64,000 nucleotides of DNA from Phyllobacterium sp. OV277 (GCF_900104355.1 NZ_FNIY01000002.1:930001-994000), one strand, 5' to 3'; positions 1 to 8,643 are shown, counted from the first letter of the stretch. Notes: a model not told the origin generated them from the sequence alone. A program made the numbers and translations.

Positions 1-1
1 T

Positions 2-121
2 GCCGCGCTCAACCATGCGGGCGTTGCCGATGATATGACCTATATTTCGACCGCAGGCGGCGCTTTTCTTGAATGGATGGAAGGCAAGCCGCTTCCGGGT
101 GTTGATGTACTCAAGCGTTAA
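2..121 (+). CDS. pgk: Phosphoglycerate kinase, C-terminal end (partial)
   Basis: Only the last 39 codons lie in the window and the gene continues leftward. The visible peptide contains [19 protein letters not shown], the hallmark C-terminal segment of phosphoglycerate kinase that helps form the nucleotide-binding site; STGGGA is the more usual spelling. The enzyme transfers phosphate between 1,3-bisphosphoglycerate and ADP in cytoplasmic glycolysis. It is followed 178 bp later by a fructose-bisphosphate aldolase gene on the same strand, an order common in Hyphomicrobiales and consistent with a glycolytic cluster. Confidence 0.93.
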   Translation, partial: AALNHAGVADDMTYISTAGGAFLEWMEGKPLPGVDVLKR

Positions 122-299
122 TGGCGCATTCAAGCTGATCCGGGGTCTTTAAACAGGCCCCGGATTAACGAAGAACAGAAAATGTTATCCTGTTAAATCG
201 GTTGAAAAAATTTCAATCGTTTCAAAGGCTTGAACTGCCATTCCGTTTGATATGAGCTTCTGGTATGGGCCAGACAACGAAAAACGGAGTGCATGATCT

Positions 300-1325
300 A
301 TGAGCGAACGCCTGGAAGATATCGCAATTGCAATGGTTGCCAACGGCAAAGGCCTGCTTGCTGCGGATGAAAGCACCGCAACGATCAAGAAGCGGTTCGA
401 TACAATCGGGCTTGAATCGACAGCCGATAGCCGCCGCGACTATCGCGAAATGCTGTTCCGCTCCGATGATGCCATGAAGAATTACATCTCCGGCGTCATT
501 CTCTATGATGAAACCCTCCGTCAGAATGCCAAGGATGGCACACCTTTCGTGCAGCTCCTGAAAGCTGCGGGCAGCATTCCGGGTATCAAGGTTGACGCGG
601 GTGCCAAGGATCTCGCCGGTTTTGCTGGTGAGACGATCACCGAAGGCCTCGATGGCCTGCGCGACCGGTTGGCCGAATATCACAAGCTTGGTGCGCGCTT
701 TGCCAAATGGCGCGGCGTTATCAATATTTCCGATAATTTGCCAACTTGGGGCGCTGTGAAGCAAAATGCGCAGGCTTTGGCCCGTTATGCCGCTCTTTGT
801 CAGGAAGCTGGTATTGTGCCGATCGTCGAGCCTGAGGTGCTGATGGACGGCAAGCCCGGCACGCATTCGATTGAGCGCTGCTACGATGTGACCGAATGGG
901 TTCTGAAGACCGTTTTCACTGAGCTTTATGATGCCCGCGTTGTGCTTGAAGGCATGATCCTCAAGCCAAACATGGTCATCGATGGCAAGAATGCCCGCAA
1001 GGCTTCGGTCGAACAGGTTGCCGAGCAGACGGTTCGTCTGTTGAAGTCAACGGTTCCTGCTGCGATACCCGGCATTGCGTTTCTCTCCGGTGGCCAATCG
1101 GATGAAGAAGCAACGGCGCATCTCTCGGCGATGAATGCTGCTCACGACCTGCCATGGAAGCTGACTTTCTCCTATGGTCGCGCTTTGCAGGCCGCGGCTC
1201 TGAGCGCCTGGAACGGCAAGTCGGAGAATGTTGCAGCCGGTCAGCGCGCTTTTGCGCACCGCGCCAAAATGAACAGCCTTGCCGCAACAGGCGGCTGGAA
1301 AAAGGACCTGGAAAAGGCCGCTTAA
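300..1325 (+). CDS. fba: Fructose-bisphosphate aldolase, class I
   Basis: 341-residue class I aldolase that cleaves fructose 1,6-bisphosphate to dihydroxyacetone phosphate and glyceraldehyde 3-phosphate through a Schiff base. The N-terminal GLLAADEST signature is at residues 18-26. The Schiff-base lysine is K222 in VVLEGMILKPNMV, and K136 in FAKWR matches a second catalytic lysine. Class I enzymes need no metal, unlike the class II enzymes of most bacteria. The gene follows pgk, and a strong Rho-independent terminator just downstream ends the unit. Confidence 0.95.
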   Translation: MSERLEDIAIAMVANGKGLLAADESTATIKKRFDTIGLESTADSRRDYREMLFRSDDAMKNYISGVILYDETLRQNAKDGTPFVQLLKAAGSIPGIKVDAGAKDLAGFAGETITEGLDGLRDRLAEYHKLGARFAKWRGVINISDNLPTWGAVKQNAQALARYAALCQEAGIVPIVEPEVLMDGKPGTHSIERCYDVTEWVLKTVFTELYDARVVLEGMILKPNMVIDGKNARKASVEQVAEQTVRLLKSTVPAAIPGIAFLSGGQSDEEATAHLSAMNAAHDLPWKLTFSYGRALQAAALSAWNGKSENVAAGQRAFAHRAKMNSLAATGGWKKDLEKAA

Positions 1326-1355
1326 GCGTTTTTTATCTAAAAGCGTCTCTCATAG

Positions 1356-1387
1356 AGCCCGGGCCGGAATCAGGTCCGGGCTTTTTT
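1356..1387 (+). terminator. Rho-independent terminator after fba
   Basis: A 10-bp stem (AGCCCGGGCC with GGTCCGGGCT, one G-U pair) and 7-nt loop are followed by a T run. It lies 31 bp after the aldolase stop and only 18 bp before the TTG start of the next gene. Confidence 0.85.
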
Positions 1388-1404
1388 ATGTTTATGAGGC
1401 ACGT

Positions 1405-2151
1405 TTGACCAAACCATCGGCTTTCCATCCCCTTGTCAGCTGGCTGCTGTTTCCCGTCTATGCGTGGCAGGGAATAGCGGTACGCCTGAATACGGAACGC
1501 ATGGTGCCGCCGGGTGCATTTCCGGTTGGTGGAATTGCAGGCAAGGAACCGGCAATCCGCCTGCTGGTGCTGGGTGATTCCTCGGCTGCTGGTGTGGGTG
1601 TAAGTGATGTCTGGCAAAGCCTTTGTGTGCGGCTCGCCGTGCATTTGCAGGGGCGCACTGGTCGCAAGATCATCTGGCGTGCTGCCGGGTTCAATTCGGC
1701 TACATCAGGCCAGTTGCGTGATCATGTGGTGCCCAATATCGAACGGGGCATGTGGACCCATATCGTGCTGACAACCGGCTCGAATGATACCAAGAATTTC
1801 CATTCGGTTTCCCGTTTCAAGAAGGAATTCGGCGGGCTGCTCTATGCGCTCAAGGCAAAGTGGCCTGAGACATCGATTGTCTGGTCACCAGTTATCGATT
1901 TTCGTGATGTGCCTGCCATGCCGCCGCTGCTCGGGCGCATTCTGGAAGGGCGTGCAAGTGCGATCAACGCCATGGGCGAACGGCTTTGCCGGGAACGGAT
2001 GGCAATACCGGCAACACGCCTCCCGGTGGAAGGGCCTGAAGGCTTCTCCAGTGATGGTTTTCACGCTTCGGCGCTTGGCTATGATGCCTGGGCAAAACAC
2101 CTCGTGCCCTATGTGCTTAATTTGACAAATGGTGAGAGGGCATCGGGCTGA
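1405..2151 (+). CDS. SGNH/GDSL-family hydrolase
   Basis: 248-residue SGNH-fold lipase or esterase candidate. Visible blocks are GDSSAAGVG (block I, nucleophile Ser), TTGSNDT (block III, Gly-Ser-Asn-Asp) and DGFHASALGY near the C terminus (block V, Asp and His of the triad). I chose the TTG at 1405 because GAGG lies 5 nt upstream; the open frame further left overlaps fba and crosses its terminator. The hydrophobic N terminus (LVSWLLFPVYAWQGIAV) may be a membrane anchor. The substrate cannot be told from sequence. Confidence 0.82.
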   Translation: MTKPSAFHPLVSWLLFPVYAWQGIAVRLNTERMVPPGAFPVGGIAGKEPAIRLLVLGDSSAAGVGVSDVWQSLCVRLAVHLQGRTGRKIIWRAAGFNSATSGQLRDHVVPNIERGMWTHIVLTTGSNDTKNFHSVSRFKKEFGGLLYALKAKWPETSIVWSPVIDFRDVPAMPPLLGRILEGRASAINAMGERLCRERMAIPATRLPVEGPEGFSSDGFHASALGYDAWAKHLVPYVLNLTNGERASG

Positions 2152-2187
2152 GGTTTCTGCTGTTCGATTGATTCAGCAGAGCGATTG

Positions 2188-2282
2188 CACCCCACCCCCC
2201 TCTGCCCTGTCGGGCATAACAACCATGAGGGACTTGGGGGGATGCAACGACAGTCACCAACGTTGCAGAACTTGACTCCCTA
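2188..2282. repeat. Mosaic intergenic repeat (B half joined to A half)
   Basis: 2188-2217 resembles the CCCCTCTGCCCTGTCGGGCA element seen again near 41055. 2218-2282 resembles the AACCATGAGGG...GATGCAA...TTGCAGAACTTGACTCCC element seen near 37628. No second inverted arm is obvious here. It lies between the convergent SGNH hydrolase and the small membrane protein. Confidence 0.65.
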
Positions 2283-2303
2283 CAATCCACCCATCCATCC
2301 GAC

Positions 2304-2468
2304 TCACAACCCGCTATGGCTGGCAATCACGATGATCAGCATGGCAAAAATGGCTCCAGCGGCGATTTTCCAGAAATCCCCACGCTTTTTCATCCCCGGC
2401 CAGCCCAGTGGCTTGATGAGATGCAATGCCATCAGGAGAATCAGCAGCAGGGGCAAAATCTTGAGCAT
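2304..2468 (-). CDS. Small two-helix membrane protein, function unknown
   Basis: 54 residues starting MLKILPLLLILL, with one hydrophobic helix at about 3-18, a short loop (KPLGWPGMKKRGDFW) and a second helix at about 32-50. This helix-loop-helix layout resembles small uncharacterised inner-membrane proteins common in Rhizobiales. The frame stays open upstream to a TTG at 2540, but that extension is polar and unconvincing. It is read convergently with the SGNH hydrolase and divergently from prpE. No function is assigned. Confidence 0.6.
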   Translation of the reverse strand: MLKILPLLLILLMALHLIKPLGWPGMKKRGDFWKIAAGAIFAMLIIVIASHSGL

Positions 2469-2605
2469 CGTCGTTAAAAAGCCTGCAGCCTGATCGGAAC
2501 GGATGAAGTGGGATTCGACAAGTGTGCGATCCCCTGCCAATTGTCAAATAGGCCTTTGACTCTGCCGCATACATTGAGGAAGGTGCGGTATCTGGGAGGA
2601 TATTT

Positions 2606-4516
2606 ATGACATCACGTTACGCGCAGGTCTATCGGGATTGGCAATCCGATCCGGAGGGATTTTGGGCCGGGGCTGCTCAGGCTATTGACTGGATGCGGCC
2701 ATGGGAACAGGTGTTTGATGCCACACAGGAGCCCTATGGGCGCTGGTATCCGGGCGCTGAATGCAACACCTGCTATAACGCCGTTGACCGCCATGTGGAG
2801 CGCGGACGGGCTGATCAGATCGCCCTGATCTATGACAGCGCGATAACCGGCACAGGCCGCAAGATCACCTATGCGGCGCTGCTCGATGAGGTGAATGCGC
2901 TGGCAGCGGTGTTGATCGACAGAGGTGTCGGAAAAGGCGACCGCGTTATCATCTATATGGCCATGGTTCCCGAGGCTGTGGTGGCGATGCTTGCCTGTGC
3001 GCGGATCGGCGCTGTTCATTCCGTCGTATTTGGCGGCTTTGCCGCCCATGAGCTGGCAACGCGGATTGATGATGCGAAGCCCGTGATGATTATCGCCACT
3101 TCCTGCGGTCTGGAGCCTGGCCGGGTGGTGGCCTATAAACCGATGCTCGACAAGGCCATTGACGAGGCGGCGCACAAGGTCAGTTCCTGCCTCATTCTCG
3201 TGCGCCCGCAGCAGCCGCATGAGCTGGTGCAGGGGCGCGATTTCGACTATGCGCAAGCAGTAAGCGCGGCGAAAGACCGGAAGGTGCCCTGTGCGGCTGT
3301 AAAGGCAACCGATCCGCTCTATATTCTCTACACTTCAGGCACAACGGGTCAGCCAAAGGGCGTGGTGCGCGATAATGGCGGGCATCTGGTGGCACTGACT
3401 TGGTCGATGGGGGCGATCTATGACACCTATGCTGGCGAGGTATTCTGGGCCGCTTCCGATATCGGCTGGGCCGTGGGTCACTCATACATAACCTATGCAC
3501 CGCTGTTCATAGGCGCAACAAGCGTGCTCTTCGAAGGCAAGCCGGTGGGAACACCCGATGCCGGAACATTCTGGCGGGTGATCTCAGACCATAAGGTCAA
3601 GGTGCTGTTTACGGCGCCAACGGCTTTCCGCGCCATCAAGAAGGAAGATCCGAAGGGCGAATTCATCGGCAAATATGATCTCTCCTCGCTCAAATATCTG
3701 TTTCTGGCGGGCGAGCGGGCGGATACGGACACGATCAAATGGGCCGAGGAAAAGCTCGGCGTTCCCGTCATCGACCATTGGTGGCAGACGGAGAGCGGCT
3801 GGCCGATGGCCGCTAATCCCGCAGGCCTTGGCATGCTTCCTGTCAAATACGGCTCGCCGACAGTGCCGATGCCCGGTTATGACGTGCAGGTGCTTGACGA
3901 TGCCGGACATCCGGTAAAGCGGGGCGAACTTGGCAATATCGTCGTCAAGCTGCCGCTACCGCCAGCGTGCCTGCCGACATTATGGAAGGCCGATCAACGG
4001 TTTCGCGATGCCTATATGGCGGAATTCCCCGGCTACTACAAAACTGCTGATGCCGGGATCATCGACGAGGAAGGCTATATCTACATCATGAGCCGCACCG
4101 ACGATATCATCAACGTTGCGGGCCATCGCCTCTCCACGGGCTCTATGGAAGAAGTCTTGTCGAGTCATCCCGATGTGGCCGAATGTGCTGTTATAGGGAT
4201 TGCCGATCATCTCAAAGGGCAGGTACCTTGCGGTTTCATCGTGCTTAAATCCGGCGTTACCCGAGCGGCCGAAGACATTGAGAAGGATTGCGTGGCGCTT
4301 ATCCGTGACAGGATCGGGCCGGTTGCCGCCTTCAAGATCACGGTTACTGCCAAGCGCCTGCCCAAGACGCGCTCCGGCAAGATCCTGCGCGGCACAATGC
4401 AGAAGATCGCCGATCAGGAGCCGTGGAACATGCCGGCGACCATCGATGACCCTGCCATTCTTGACGAGATCAAGGCGGTGCTGAATGCAAGGGGTATTGG
4501 CGTTCCCGCCGGTTGA
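2606..4516 (+). CDS. prpE: Propionyl-CoA synthetase (PrpE-type acyl-CoA synthetase)
   Basis: 636-residue ANL-superfamily ligase that converts a short-chain carboxylate, most likely propionate, plus ATP and CoA to acyl-CoA, AMP and PPi. The N-terminal ACAS-type segment is followed by the P-loop YTSGTTGQPKG at about residue 240, HWWQTESGWP at about 392, and KTRSGKILRGT at about 586, whose lysine (about 591) is the catalytic and acetylation-regulated residue. Length and the VVRDNGGHLVAL segment fit PrpE better than acetyl-CoA synthetase (about 650). GGGAGG precedes the ATG. A dehydrogenase gene follows after 50 bp and may be cotranscribed. Confidence 0.88.
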   Translation: MTSRYAQVYRDWQSDPEGFWAGAAQAIDWMRPWEQVFDATQEPYGRWYPGAECNTCYNAVDRHVERGRADQIALIYDSAITGTGRKITYAALLDEVNALAAVLIDRGVGKGDRVIIYMAMVPEAVVAMLACARIGAVHSVVFGGFAAHELATRIDDAKPVMIIATSCGLEPGRVVAYKPMLDKAIDEAAHKVSSCLILVRPQQPHELVQGRDFDYAQAVSAAKDRKVPCAAVKATDPLYILYTSGTTGQPKGVVRDNGGHLVALTWSMGAIYDTYAGEVFWAASDIGWAVGHSYITYAPLFIGATSVLFEGKPVGTPDAGTFWRVISDHKVKVLFTAPTAFRAIKKEDPKGEFIGKYDLSSLKYLFLAGERADTDTIKWAEEKLGVPVIDHWWQTESGWPMAANPAGLGMLPVKYGSPTVPMPGYDVQVLDDAGHPVKRGELGNIVVKLPLPPACLPTLWKADQRFRDAYMAEFPGYYKTADAGIIDEEGYIYIMSRTDDIINVAGHRLSTGSMEEVLSSHPDVAECAVIGIADHLKGQVPCGFIVLKSGVTRAAEDIEKDCVALIRDRIGPVAAFKITVTAKRLPKTRSGKILRGTMQKIADQEPWNMPATIDDPAILDEIKAVLNARGIGVPAG

Positions 4517-4566
4517 CCCCCGGGGCGTGAGAGTTAAGGTTCGATTCCCGATCAGGAGAATCGAAT

Positions 4567-5352
4567 ATGGCTTTGGATGGCAAGATCGCGATTGTTACCG
4601 GCGGTGCTCAGGGTATCGGCAATGCCATTGTCCGGCGCTTTCTGCAGGATGGCGCGAGCGTGATGATTGCCGACAGCAATGATGAACGCGGGCTTGCGGC
4701 GGTCAAGGATCTCAGCGGTTTTGGCAAGGTGCGCTTCACTTCTACGGATGTCAGCAGCAAACTTGATGTGCATAATCTGGTAGCAGCGACCCTTGATGCA
4801 TTTGGCGATATCGATGTTCTCGTCAACAATGCGGGTATTGTTCACAAGGCCGAATTCCTCGATCTCAAGGAAGAGGATTTTGACCGGGTTCTGCGCATCA
4901 ACCTGAAAGGGTCGTTCCTGTGTGGGCAGGCGATAGGCCGTCACATGGTGGACAAGGTGCAGAAGGGGGGGTCGCCCGGCGCAATCATCAATCTCTCTTC
5001 GATCAATGCCCTGTTTGGCCTGCCCAATCAGGTGCCCTATTCCATCTCCAAGGGCGGTGTGAACCAATTGACACGGGTTATGGCCGTGTCGCTCGCCACC
5101 CACGGGATCAGGGTCAATGCCATTGGCCCCGGTTCGATCAATACGGATATGCTGGAGGCTGTGAATTCCGATGCGGCTTCGAAGCAGCGCATGCTTTCCC
5201 GCACTCCGCTTGGCCGGATTGGGGAACCATCGGAAATTGCTGCCATTGCCGCGTTTCTGGCGTCCGACGATGCCAGCTATATCACCGGCCAGACCATTTA
5301 TGCCGATGGCGGGCGATTGCCTCTCAATTACACGGTTCCCGTCAAATCATAG
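4567..5352 (+). CDS. Short-chain dehydrogenase/reductase
   Basis: 261-residue classical SDR with a Rossmann fold. The cofactor motif TGGAQGIG is at 11-18, NNAG at 87-90, and the catalytic Ser145, Tyr158 and Lys162 are all present; the C-terminal ITGQTIYADGG is typical. It probably oxidises an alcohol or sugar with NAD(P)+, but the substrate cannot be read from sequence. AGGAG lies just before the ATG. It follows prpE by 50 bp with no visible terminator, so a shared transcript is possible, although no metabolic link is evident. Confidence 0.88.
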   Translation: MALDGKIAIVTGGAQGIGNAIVRRFLQDGASVMIADSNDERGLAAVKDLSGFGKVRFTSTDVSSKLDVHNLVAATLDAFGDIDVLVNNAGIVHKAEFLDLKEEDFDRVLRINLKGSFLCGQAIGRHMVDKVQKGGSPGAIINLSSINALFGLPNQVPYSISKGGVNQLTRVMAVSLATHGIRVNAIGPGSINTDMLEAVNSDAASKQRMLSRTPLGRIGEPSEIAAIAAFLASDDASYITGQTIYADGGRLPLNYTVPVKS

Positions 5353-5380
5353 GTGTTATTTTTCGCTCCCTGCTGACAGG

Positions 5381-5404
5381 CTCCTGACAGAAGGTTGTCA
5401 GGAG
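5381..5404. repeat. Perfect 9-bp inverted repeat upstream of DUF1127 gene
   Basis: CTCCTGACA and TGTCAGGAG are separated by 6 nt. There is no T run, so it is a poor terminator. It lies 42 bp upstream of the DUF1127 start and could be an operator or mRNA structure. Confidence 0.5.
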
Positions 5405-5445
5405 GGGTATGCGATAGTGTCTTCGTAAGCAAAGGAGACACGGAC

Positions 5446-5745
5446 ATGAATATGATTGATTTCGGCATCGTCAATACGGTGAAGCGTCTGTGGACAGGAT
5501 ACACGCACACACGCGAGGAAATGCGGACTGAACGCGCCATCAACAATCTTCCTGACTATCTGCTGAAAGACATTGGCTGGCCCGATGCCTATGCGGAACG
5601 TCTTGCGATGCGCAATTCGGTGAAGGACATCGCAGCTGGCAATGACAATGCCAGCGCGATTCGCCGTTCCGATCGCCTGCAGCGTCCAACGCCGCATAGA
5701 GGCAGAAAAACAAGCCAGAACGGTCATTTGACGCTAGAATACTAA
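5446..5745 (+). CDS. DUF1127 (YjiS-like) small protein
   Basis: 99 residues starting MNMIDFGIVNTVKRLW. A YjiS/DUF1127 motif is visible at about 29-52 (ERAINNLPDYLLKDIGWPDAY), the arginine-rich family fold centred on L-x-D-IG. The start is fixed by AAAGGAGA 8 nt upstream. Family members in Rhizobiales include RNA-binding-like regulators of phosphate and carbon physiology, but the function here is not known. The C-terminal 45 residues are polar and low in complexity. Confidence 0.8.
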   Translation: MNMIDFGIVNTVKRLWTGYTHTREEMRTERAINNLPDYLLKDIGWPDAYAERLAMRNSVKDIAAGNDNASAIRRSDRLQRPTPHRGRKTSQNGHLTLEY

Positions 5746-5772
5746 TTATTGAAGCCAAAGGGAGCATCTGCC

Positions 5773-6363
5773 ATGGACCAGAAAAAGACAATCGGCCTCG
5801 TATTCATCGATCAGTTTGCTGATTGGGAATTCGGCTTGTTGGCGGGCTCGGCTGTCGAATGGTTTGGTGCGCGGATAATTGCCTTGGCTCCGACATCAGG
5901 TCCACTGAAATCCATTGGCGGCTTGCATCTTGTGCCGGATCGCGGGCTTGAGCCGCAGGATAATACCGATCTGGATGCGGTTGCCGTCATCGGTGCCAAC
6001 ACATGGCCGTCAGAAGACGCTCCTGACATTGCACCGCTTTTGAAGTCGGTTTTGTCAGGCGGCGGAATTGTTGGGGGCATTTGCGGCGGCACGCTGGCTC
6101 TGGCACGCGCTGGTCTTTTCGAGGGCCGCAAACACACCAGCAATGGGGCTGGCTGGATACAGTCGGTCATGGGCGAATATGCGGGCTCTTCTCTCTATCA
6201 GGATGTGCCCCATGCGGTGCGTGACGCGCATATTGTCAGTGCTGCCGGCTCGGCTCCCGGCACATTTGCCACAGAGTTTCTTGAAGCGGTTCTGCCTGAG
6301 CAGGCTGGGCAGATTGCCGAAATGCGCAGCTTTATCGCACGCGAGTATCAGGCAGCGGGTTGA
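5773..6363 (+). CDS. DJ-1/PfpI family (class I glutamine amidotransferase-like) protein
   Basis: 196 residues with a flavodoxin-like DJ-1/PfpI fold. The nucleophile elbow GGICGGTLALARAGL places the reactive cysteine at C104, and E20 in DWEFGLLAG matches the conserved family glutamate. Relatives act as chaperones, deglycases or isocyanide hydratases, and I cannot choose between these. The ATG at 5773 has GGGAG upstream, better than the in-frame ATG 24 nt earlier. A WYL-domain regulator follows 59 bp downstream on the same strand, so the two may be linked. Confidence 0.85.
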   Translation: MDQKKTIGLVFIDQFADWEFGLLAGSAVEWFGARIIALAPTSGPLKSIGGLHLVPDRGLEPQDNTDLDAVAVIGANTWPSEDAPDIAPLLKSVLSGGGIVGGICGGTLALARAGLFEGRKHTSNGAGWIQSVMGEYAGSSLYQDVPHAVRDAHIVSAAGSAPGTFATEFLEAVLPEQAGQIAEMRSFIAREYQAAG

Positions 6364-6422
6364 CTGCCGAAGAACATTTGTAACCGAACAGCGCCTCAAT
6401 GAAGGCCTGAAGGAATAGTGAC

Positions 6423-7130
6423 ATGCGACGAGCAGACCGTCTCTTTCAGATTGTGCAGAAACTCCGCGGCGGACGCCTTGTCACCGCGCGCCAGCTGGCG
6501 GAAAAGCTCGAAGTTTCCGAGCGTACCATCTACCGCGATATCGCCGACCTGCAATCAACAGGCGTACCAATCGACGGGGAGGCAGGCGTCGGTTACATCC
6601 TGCGCGAGGGTTTTGACCTGCCTCCACTGATGTTTACCCGTGATGAGGTGGTGGCGCTGGTTGCCGGAGCGCGGCTGATTACAGCTTGGGGCGGTGCTTC
6701 CATGGCGCGTGCCGCTGAGGAAGCCATCATCAAGATTGGCGCAGTCCTGCCCAAGGATGACCGCCCGCGCATCGCCAACACGCATATCCATTCGTCCAGC
6801 ACCAATATCAGCAGCCATGACCGGGCGATGATCGATCTGGCTGAAAACGCTGCGGACCAATGTCAGGTGCTGTCGATCACCTATAAGGACCTTGATGGCA
6901 AGGAAAGCCTGCGCGATATCCGTCCGCTTGGCCTGTGGTTCTGGGGCAAGGTCTGGACTGTTATCAGCTGGTGCGAGCTGCGCAATGATTTCAGGACATT
7001 CCGTATCGACCGGATATCCAAGGCTGACAAAGCATTGCGCATTTTCCGTCAGGAGCGCGGCAAGACGCTGGCCGATTTCTACCGCCGTGTGGAATTGAGT
7101 GAAGCGCCTGATGCGAAGAAGGCGTCTTAA
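6423..7130 (+). CDS. YafY-family transcriptional regulator (HTH_11 + WYL)
   Basis: 235 residues. The N-terminal winged helix (about 1-60) contains VTARQLAEKLEVSERTIYRDIADLQSTGVPI, the characteristic DeoR-like HTH of YafY proteins. The C-terminal half (about 130-225) is a WYL domain, thought to sense small ligands or nucleic acids. It probably controls the DJ-1/PfpI gene just upstream, which is inference from position. Its TAA overlaps the stop of the convergent GNAT gene (TTAA shared at 7127-7130). Confidence 0.88.
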   Translation: MRRADRLFQIVQKLRGGRLVTARQLAEKLEVSERTIYRDIADLQSTGVPIDGEAGVGYILREGFDLPPLMFTRDEVVALVAGARLITAWGGASMARAAEEAIIKIGAVLPKDDRPRIANTHIHSSSTNISSHDRAMIDLAENAADQCQVLSITYKDLDGKESLRDIRPLGLWFWGKVWTVISWCELRNDFRTFRIDRISKADKALRIFRQERGKTLADFYRRVELSEAPDAKKAS

Positions 7131-7642
7131 GGCGTCATATCCTCTTGGGTCATGACAAAACGTTTGTATGGAACACCATCCTGCTCGGCTTTGAACCCGA
7201 TCTTTTGTGCGACATGGATCGATGCCGCATTCTCAGGATGAATCTCGGCGATGATGCGATCGATACCCACGGTGTTAAATGCATGAAGAATGAGAGGCCG
7301 TGCCGCTTCGGTCGCATAGCCCTTGCCCCATGCGTGGCGATTGAGCCGCCAACCGATTTCGATATCCGGTCCCACGGCATCATCAGGAATGAGCAGAACC
7401 CATCCTAAAAACAGTTCTGGCTGTTGTTTCGCAAAAATGGACCAATAGCCCAAACCGAAGCCGAAATTTGTCTCAATACGGGATGTGACGAAACGACGGT
7501 GTTCTTCCTGATCATGCCAAGGCCCCGGTACGTATTTTGTCACTTCCGGGTCGCGGTCCATCGCCATGCTGGCCTCAAGATCGGCCATGGTGCGCGGGCG
7601 CAGGAAAAGGCGTTCGGTCTCGAATATCGGCAGCAAAACCAT
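7127..7642 (-). CDS. GNAT acetyltransferase (RimJ/RimL type)
   Basis: 171-residue GNAT protein that would transfer acetyl from acetyl-CoA to an amine, possibly a protein N terminus. It opens with FETERLFLRP, typical of RimJ/RimL. The acetyl-CoA loop is RHAWGKGYATEAA, and ENAASIHVAQKIGF marks the C-terminal motif B region. The ATG at 7642 has GGAGG only 2 nt away; the in-frame TTG two codons further in has better spacing, so the exact start is uncertain. It is convergent with the WYL regulator, with overlapping stop codons. Confidence 0.85.
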   Translation of the reverse strand: MVLLPIFETERLFLRPRTMADLEASMAMDRDPEVTKYVPGPWHDQEEHRRFVTSRIETNFGFGLGYWSIFAKQQPELFLGWVLLIPDDAVGPDIEIGWRLNRHAWGKGYATEAARPLILHAFNTVGIDRIIAEIHPENAASIHVAQKIGFKAEQDGVPYKRFVMTQEDMTP

Positions 7643-7653
7643 TCCCTCCAAAA

Positions 7654-7680
7654 CAAAAAAGCTCCACCAGAGGCGGAGCT
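7654..7680 (-). terminator. Rho-independent terminator after trcR
   Basis: Read on the minus strand, AGCTCCGCC and GGTGGAGCT form a 9-bp stem (one G-U) with a 3-nt loop, followed by TTTTTT. It ends the trcR unit just before the GNAT gene. Confidence 0.8.
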
Positions 7681-7720
7681 TTCCTGATTTCGGAACTGCC
7701 CGTCAAGGCAATCGTGATGC

Positions 7721-8416
7721 TTATTCTTCTTCGTCTTCGTCCGCATTGCGGCCCTTGAGCGAAGACAGCTTGGCGAAAACCTTGTCCGCATCAAGCTCTT
7801 CGTCCTCTTCACGGACGACTGGCTGGATATCCAGATTTTCCGTAGCGGAGGCTGGCAGCAACGTGTCGCCGCCTTCGCCTGGCTGGACTGGACGGTTGCG
7901 TGAAGAACGCTCGACCTCGAGGTCGAGATCGATCTGCGAGCACAGGCCAAGGGTTACCGGGTCCATTGGCTGAAGATTGTTCGAGTTCCAGTGGGTGCGG
8001 TTGCGGATCTGTTCGATGGTCGATTTCGTCGTGCCGATGAGGCGCGAAATCTGCGCATCTTTCAGTTCCGGATGGTTGCGCACCAGCCAAAGAATAGCGT
8101 TCGGGCGATCCTGACGCTTGGATAGCGGTGTGTAGCGCGGGCCCTTACGCTTGGCTTCCGGCACACGTACTTTCGGCTCAAGAATCTTCAACTTGTGATT
8201 GATATCGGCTTCGCCCTTGGCGATTTCCTCGCGCGACAACTGACCTGTGATCAGCGGGTCCAGCCCCTTGATGCCCTGCGCCGATTCACCGTCCGCAATA
8301 GCTTTCACCTCAAGCGGGTGCAGTTTGCAGAAGCCTGCGATCTGGTCAAAGGACAGAGCGGTGTTGTCGACAAGCCAGACGGCCGTTGCCTTTGGCATGA
8401 GAAGCTGGGTGGCCAT
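7721..8416 (-). CDS. trcR: Cell cycle transcriptional regulator TrcR (DUF1013)
   Basis: 231 residues matching the alphaproteobacterial DUF1013/TrcR family throughout: MPKATAVWLVDNTALSFDQIAGFCKLHPLEVKAIADGE at the N terminus and the HTH-like NAILWLVRNHPELKDAQISRLIGTT at about 105-130. The tail is acidic (DEDEEE). In Caulobacter the family member TrcR is tied to cell-cycle transcription; I infer a comparable role. GAGG lies upstream of the ATG. It is divergent from the phytase-like gene, leaving a 227-bp intergenic region that contains a Pho box. Confidence 0.9.
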   Translation of the reverse strand: MATQLLMPKATAVWLVDNTALSFDQIAGFCKLHPLEVKAIADGESAQGIKGLDPLITGQLSREEIAKGEADINHKLKILEPKVRVPEAKRKGPRYTPLSKRQDRPNAILWLVRNHPELKDAQISRLIGTTKSTIEQIRNRTHWNSNNLQPMDPVTLGLCSQIDLDLEVERSSRNRPVQPGEGGDTLLPASATENLDIQPVVREEDEELDADKVFAKLSSLKGRNADEDEEE

Positions 8417-8558
8417 TGAATATAGTCCTCTCGTTCGTCCGCTCCGGTGAGGCGGGACGTGGGTTCAACCACAATTTCCGGGAATTCGAGGCGTTATATA
8501 GCCTTAAATTCCCCGTTCGGCAAGAATCGGTTTTCGTTACGTCCCAATGCCGTTGCCG

Positions 8559-8598
8559 GTTTCATCGAACTGTCACGAAACTGTCATTGCACTGCAAT
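8559..8598 (+). promoter_or_regulatory. Putative Pho box (PhoB binding site) upstream of phytase-like gene
   Basis: Two near-consensus heptamers, CTGTCAC (8570-8576) and CTGTCAT (8581-8587), are spaced 11 bp apart by GAAA, the architecture of a Pho box. Weaker copies at the same spacing flank them: GTTTCAT (8559) and CTGCAAT (8592). The site is 46-85 bp upstream of the start codon of a secreted phytase-like protein. PhoB itself is encoded at 36917. Confidence 0.78.
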
Positions 8599-8643
8599 GC
8601 AACCGGGTGACTCATCCCTGATAAAAAAGAGGAGATTCAACCC

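Noticed and set aside
4530-4565. GGTTCGATTCC looks like a tRNA T-loop
   Set aside because: The flanking bases cannot form a T stem and no anticodon or acceptor stem is found nearby.
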